Source: JBOGIF01 sp050742415
GTDB lineage: Bacteria > Actinomycetota > Acidimicrobiia > Acidimicrobiales > AC-14
Length of the DNA: 13,669 bases
Direction: 5' to 3'
Assembly: GCA_050742415.1 (NCBI GenBank)
Contig: JBOGIF010000210.1
Location: 1 to 13,669, forward strand
The notes below the pieces were generated by a model. The model had not been told where the DNA came from, did no database searches, and saw nothing but the letters and a program-made list of their open reading frames with translations. Positions 11,743 through 13,669 of the stretch are shown one piece after another (the stretch's first letter is position 1; every line of letters starts with the position of its first letter). A program made the position numbers and the translations under genes.

Positions 11743-12932
11743 GTGGCAGCGGTGTTTTCGTCCTCGATGCCGTGCGCACGCCGGTTGGCCGGTACGGAGG
11801 GGCGTACGCGTCGGTCCGGCCCGACGACCTGGCTGCTGTGACCGTGCGGGCTCTCGTCGACCGGGCTCCCGGGCTCGATCCTGGCGAGATCGACGATGTC
11901 GTGTTCGGTGACGCCAACGGAGCCGGTGAGGACAACCGGAATGTGGCCCGCATGGCGGTACTGCTGGCGGGCCTGCCGCCCTCGGTGCCCGGCGTGACCG
12001 TGAACCGGCTGTGTGGTTCGGGGCTGGAGGCGGTGATACAGGCCAGCCGGTCGATTGCCTGCGGCGACGCCGCCGTTTGCGTTGCCGGCGGCGTGGAGTC
12101 GATGACCCGTGCGCCCTGGGTCCTTCTCAAGCCCGAGACCGCGTTCCCGCGCGCCGACGAGACCCTGCACTCCACGACTCTCGGTTGGCGGATGACCAAC
12201 CCCCGGATGCCCTCCGGCTGGACCGTCGCTCTCGGCGAGGGTGCCGAGATCCTGGCGGAACGCCACGGAATCGGGCGCGACGCCCAGGACGAGCTCGCTC
12301 TTTCCAGCCACCGAAAGGCTCAGAAGGCGTGGGACTCGGGGCACTTCGCCGCCGAGACCATCTCCGTCTCAGGAGAAGGCGGTTCTCTGTTGGAGCGCGA
12401 CGAGAGCGTCCGGCCCGACACGAGCCTCGACGCCCTTGGCCGCCTGAAGCCCGCCTTCCGGACGAACGGGACGGTCACGGCCGGCAACTCGTCTCCGCTC
12501 AGCGACGGCGCCTCGGCGGTCCTGCTGGCCGGTGAGGGGACCGCAGCGGCTCTGGGCACGGCACCGCTGGCCCGCGTCGCCGGCCGAGCCGTCAGCGCGG
12601 TGCAGCCGCCGCTGTTCGGCATCGGCCCGGTGGCCGCCGCCGAGCAGGCGTTGAAGCGGGCCGGCGTCGGTTGGGGTGACCTGGTCGCAATGGAGCTGAA
12701 CGAGGCATTCGCCGCCCAGACCCTGGCGTGCCTCGCCTGCTGGCCCGACCTCGACCCCGGGATCGTCAACCCCAATGGCGGTGCCATCGCCATTGGTCAC
12801 CCGCTCGGCTCCTCGGGGGCGCGCATCCTGACCACGCTGGCGTGGGAGCTGAGGCGGCGGGGTGGCGGGTTCGGACTGGCGGCATTATGCATCGGCGTCG
12901 GCCAAGGCTTGGCCGTCGTGCTGGAAGCCTGA
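11739..12932 (+). CDS. pcaF: 3-oxoadipyl-CoA thiolase (PcaF/CatF)
   Basis: This 397-residue thiolase cleaves 3-oxoadipyl-CoA with CoA into succinyl-CoA and acetyl-CoA, the last step of the beta-ketoadipate route. The nucleophile is C92 in V-N-R-L-C92-G-S-G. The base residues are H354 in A-I-G-H-P-L-G and C384 in A-L-C-I-G-V-G-Q-G, with N321-E-A-F. The G-D-A-N-G-A-G-E-D-N-R-N-V-A-R-M-A block (57-73) is specific to the PcaF/PaaJ branch and separates it from plain acetoacetyl-CoA thiolases. Length is normal for the family. The GTG start overlaps the CatJ stop in a GTGA. The gene context supports 3-oxoadipyl-CoA as substrate. Confidence 0.93.
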   Translation: MSGSGVFVLDAVRTPVGRYGGAYASVRPDDLAAVTVRALVDRAPGLDPGEIDDVVFGDANGAGEDNRNVARMAVLLAGLPPSVPGVTVNRLCGSGLEAVIQASRSIACGDAAVCVAGGVESMTRAPWVLLKPETAFPRADETLHSTTLGWRMTNPRMPSGWTVALGEGAEILAERHGIGRDAQDELALSSHRKAQKAWDSGHFAAETISVSGEGGSLLERDESVRPDTSLDALGRLKPAFRTNGTVTAGNSSPLSDGASAVLLAGEGTAAALGTAPLARVAGRAVSAVQPPLFGIGPVAAAEQALKRAGVGWGDLVAMELNEAFAAQTLACLACWPDLDPGIVNPNGGAIAIGHPLGSSGARILTTLAWELRRRGGGFGLAALCIGVGQGLAVVLEA

Positions 12933-12974
12933 GGGACGTAGTCCCCGGGACCGAGGAGAAGGGAGTCGAACACA

Positions 12975-13508
12975 ATGGTAGAACCGACCGTCGACCTGGA
13001 ACACATCGACGCCGAACACATTGACGCCGAATACATCGACGCCGAACGGGAGCGCATCCGCAGCCTTCATCTGCGCCCCGCCGACAGCCGTGGCCCGTCC
13101 ACGGCGCGGGGCCTGCACCACATGGCCCTCCTGTCGTCCGACGTCGAGCGGACCATCCGCTTCTACCAGGATGTCCTCGGGTTCCCGTTGACCGACATCT
13201 TCGAGAACCGCGATTACCGAGGGTCGAACCACTTCTTCTTCGACATCGGCAACGGCAACCTGCTCGCGTTCTTCGACTTCCCCGGACTGGGCCTCGCGCC
13301 CTACGCGGAGGTGCTCGGCGGGTTGCACCACCTGGCCATCTCGGTGACTCCGGAGAAGTGGCACCACCTGCAGGGCAAGCTGGACGCGGCCGGCGTGGAG
13401 TACGCGATCCACAGCGGGTCCTCGATGTACTTCCTTGACCCGGACGGAGCGCGGATCGAGCTGATCCACGACCCGCTCGGCGACATGTACGGCTCACCGG
13501 TGTTGTAG
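12975..13508 (+). CDS. VOC-superfamily (glyoxalase/extradiol-dioxygenase fold) protein
   Basis: The 177-residue protein has a good Shine-Dalgarno (GGGAG 9 bases before the ATG). After an unusual repeated N-terminus (9-24) and a linker, two beta-alpha-beta-beta-beta modules follow. The first starts at G-L-H-H49-M-A-L-L-S-S-D-V-E-R-T-I-R-F-Y and the second at G-L-H-H119-L-A-I-S-V. D-P-D-G-A-R-I-E162-L-I-H-D ends the fold. H49, H119 and E162 are the probable divalent-metal ligands. Members can be isomerases, lyases, dioxygenases or resistance proteins. Its place between thiolase and maleylacetate reductase suggests work on an aromatic ring or its cleavage product, though a single-domain VOC of this size is not a standard ring-cleaving enzyme. 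Its TAG shares one base with the next GTG. Confidence 0.85.
   Translation: MVEPTVDLEHIDAEHIDAEYIDAERERIRSLHLRPADSRGPSTARGLHHMALLSSDVERTIRFYQDVLGFPLTDIFENRDYRGSNHFFFDIGNGNLLAFFDFPGLGLAPYAEVLGGLHHLAISVTPEKWHHLQGKLDAAGVEYAIHSGSSMYFLDPDGARIELIHDPLGDMYGSPVL
12999..13043 (+). repeat. three tandem 15-bp repeats at the 5' end of the VOC gene
   Basis: The units encode E-H-I-D-A, E-H-I-D-A and E-Y-I-D-A and differ by only one or two bases (12999-13013, 13014-13028, 13029-13043). Near-identity at DNA level points to recent in-frame slippage. They lie before the first VOC module. Confidence 0.9.
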
Positions 13509-13669
13509 TGCAACCCTTCGTTCACGAGGCGCTGCCCAGCCGCGTCGTCTTCGGCCCCGGATCGTTCGCGACCCTGGCCACCGAGCTCGACCGGCTGGGC
13601 GGTGCGCGTGCGCTGCTGATCTCCGAGGCCCGCGGCAAGGCCCTGGCGGACGAGGCGGCGGACCAGCTC
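13508..13669 (+). CDS. maleylacetate reductase, N-terminal part (3' truncated by window)
   Basis: The first 54 residues are visible from the GTG at 13508, which overlaps the VOC stop (TAGTG). The start F-V-H-E-A-L-P-S-R-V-V-F-G-P-G-S-F followed by L-A-T-E-L-D-R-L-G and A-L-L-I-S is characteristic of maleylacetate reductases, a branch of iron-type alcohol dehydrogenases. The enzyme reduces maleylacetate (and chloromaleylacetates) to 3-oxoadipate with NAD(P)H (EC 1.3.1.32). That makes the exact substrate for the CoA-transferase encoded upstream, so the pathway logic is complete. The active-site and metal-binding parts lie beyond the edge. A general Fe-type alcohol dehydrogenase is the alternative, but it is less likely given the opening motif and context. 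Confidence 0.88.
   Translation, partial: MQPFVHEALPSRVVFGPGSFATLATELDRLGGARALLISEARGKALADEAADQL

Noticed and set aside
12899..12915. Near-perfect inverted repeat CGGCCAAGGCTTGGCCG, considered as terminator
   Set aside because: It lies inside the conserved G-V-G-Q-G-L-A end of the thiolase and its codons explain it. The small GGGAC/GTCCC hairpin after the stop (12933-12945) also lacks a T-tract and sits inside a tight operon.
1..13669. CRISPR arrays, riboswitches, rRNA genes, replication origin
   Set aside because: No regularly spaced direct repeats with spacers, no conserved riboswitch core and no rRNA or DnaA-box cluster were recognised on either strand.

Overview
The window is GC-rich, with many GTG starts, 4-bp GTGA gene overlaps, a tRNA gene that does not encode CCA, a DUF3263/LytR_C gene pair and a luciferase-like oxidoreductase of the kind often F420-linked. 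This fits an actinobacterium, possibly an acidimicrobial or other little-cultured lineage. That placement is inferred from style and gene content only.

Layout. (1) 1-1210: the tail of a TerC-like membrane protein, a small intact zf-TFIIB zinc-ribbon gene, then genomic debris: a probable HtpX fragment running straight into a broken IS481-type transposase on the minus strand, plus an RHS-like peptide. (2) 1215-1885, minus: a VapBC toxin-antitoxin module. (3) 2012-3649, minus: a three-gene block of DUF3263 protein, membrane-anchored LytR_C protein (resembling mycobacterial VirR) and trehalose-phosphatase OtsB, closed by a hairpin. (4) 3727-3800: tRNA-Thr(UGU). (5) 3950-4954: a flavin/NAD(P) ferredoxin-reductase-like protein with an odd start region. 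(6) 5094-7242: a two-component system with 11-bp-period direct repeats upstream, then a secreted protein (7335-8147). (7) 8320-8981, minus: a second VapBC-type module. (8) 9091-10002: an LLM-class oxidoreductase. (9) 10098 to the window edge: a tight aromatic-catabolism operon with 3-oxoadipate CoA-transferase subunits A and B, 3-oxoadipyl-CoA thiolase, a VOC-fold protein and the start of a maleylacetate reductase.

How the parts work together. The right-hand operon covers the lower pathway for maleylacetate, the ring-cleavage product of hydroxyquinol, resorcinol or chlorocatechol routes: maleylacetate to 3-oxoadipate to 3-oxoadipyl-CoA to succinyl-CoA plus acetyl-CoA. The ring-cleaving enzyme is presumably beyond the right edge. 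The DUF3263-LytR_C-otsB block points to envelope and trehalose functions. The two-component pair is probably autoregulated.

I did not find a clearly unprecedented multi-gene system. The observations most worth checking are a shared leaderless-promoter geometry in both toxin-antitoxin modules, the 11-bp-spaced repeats before the response regulator, a three-codon mini-ORF sitting on the reductase ribosome-binding site, and the debris junction near 760.
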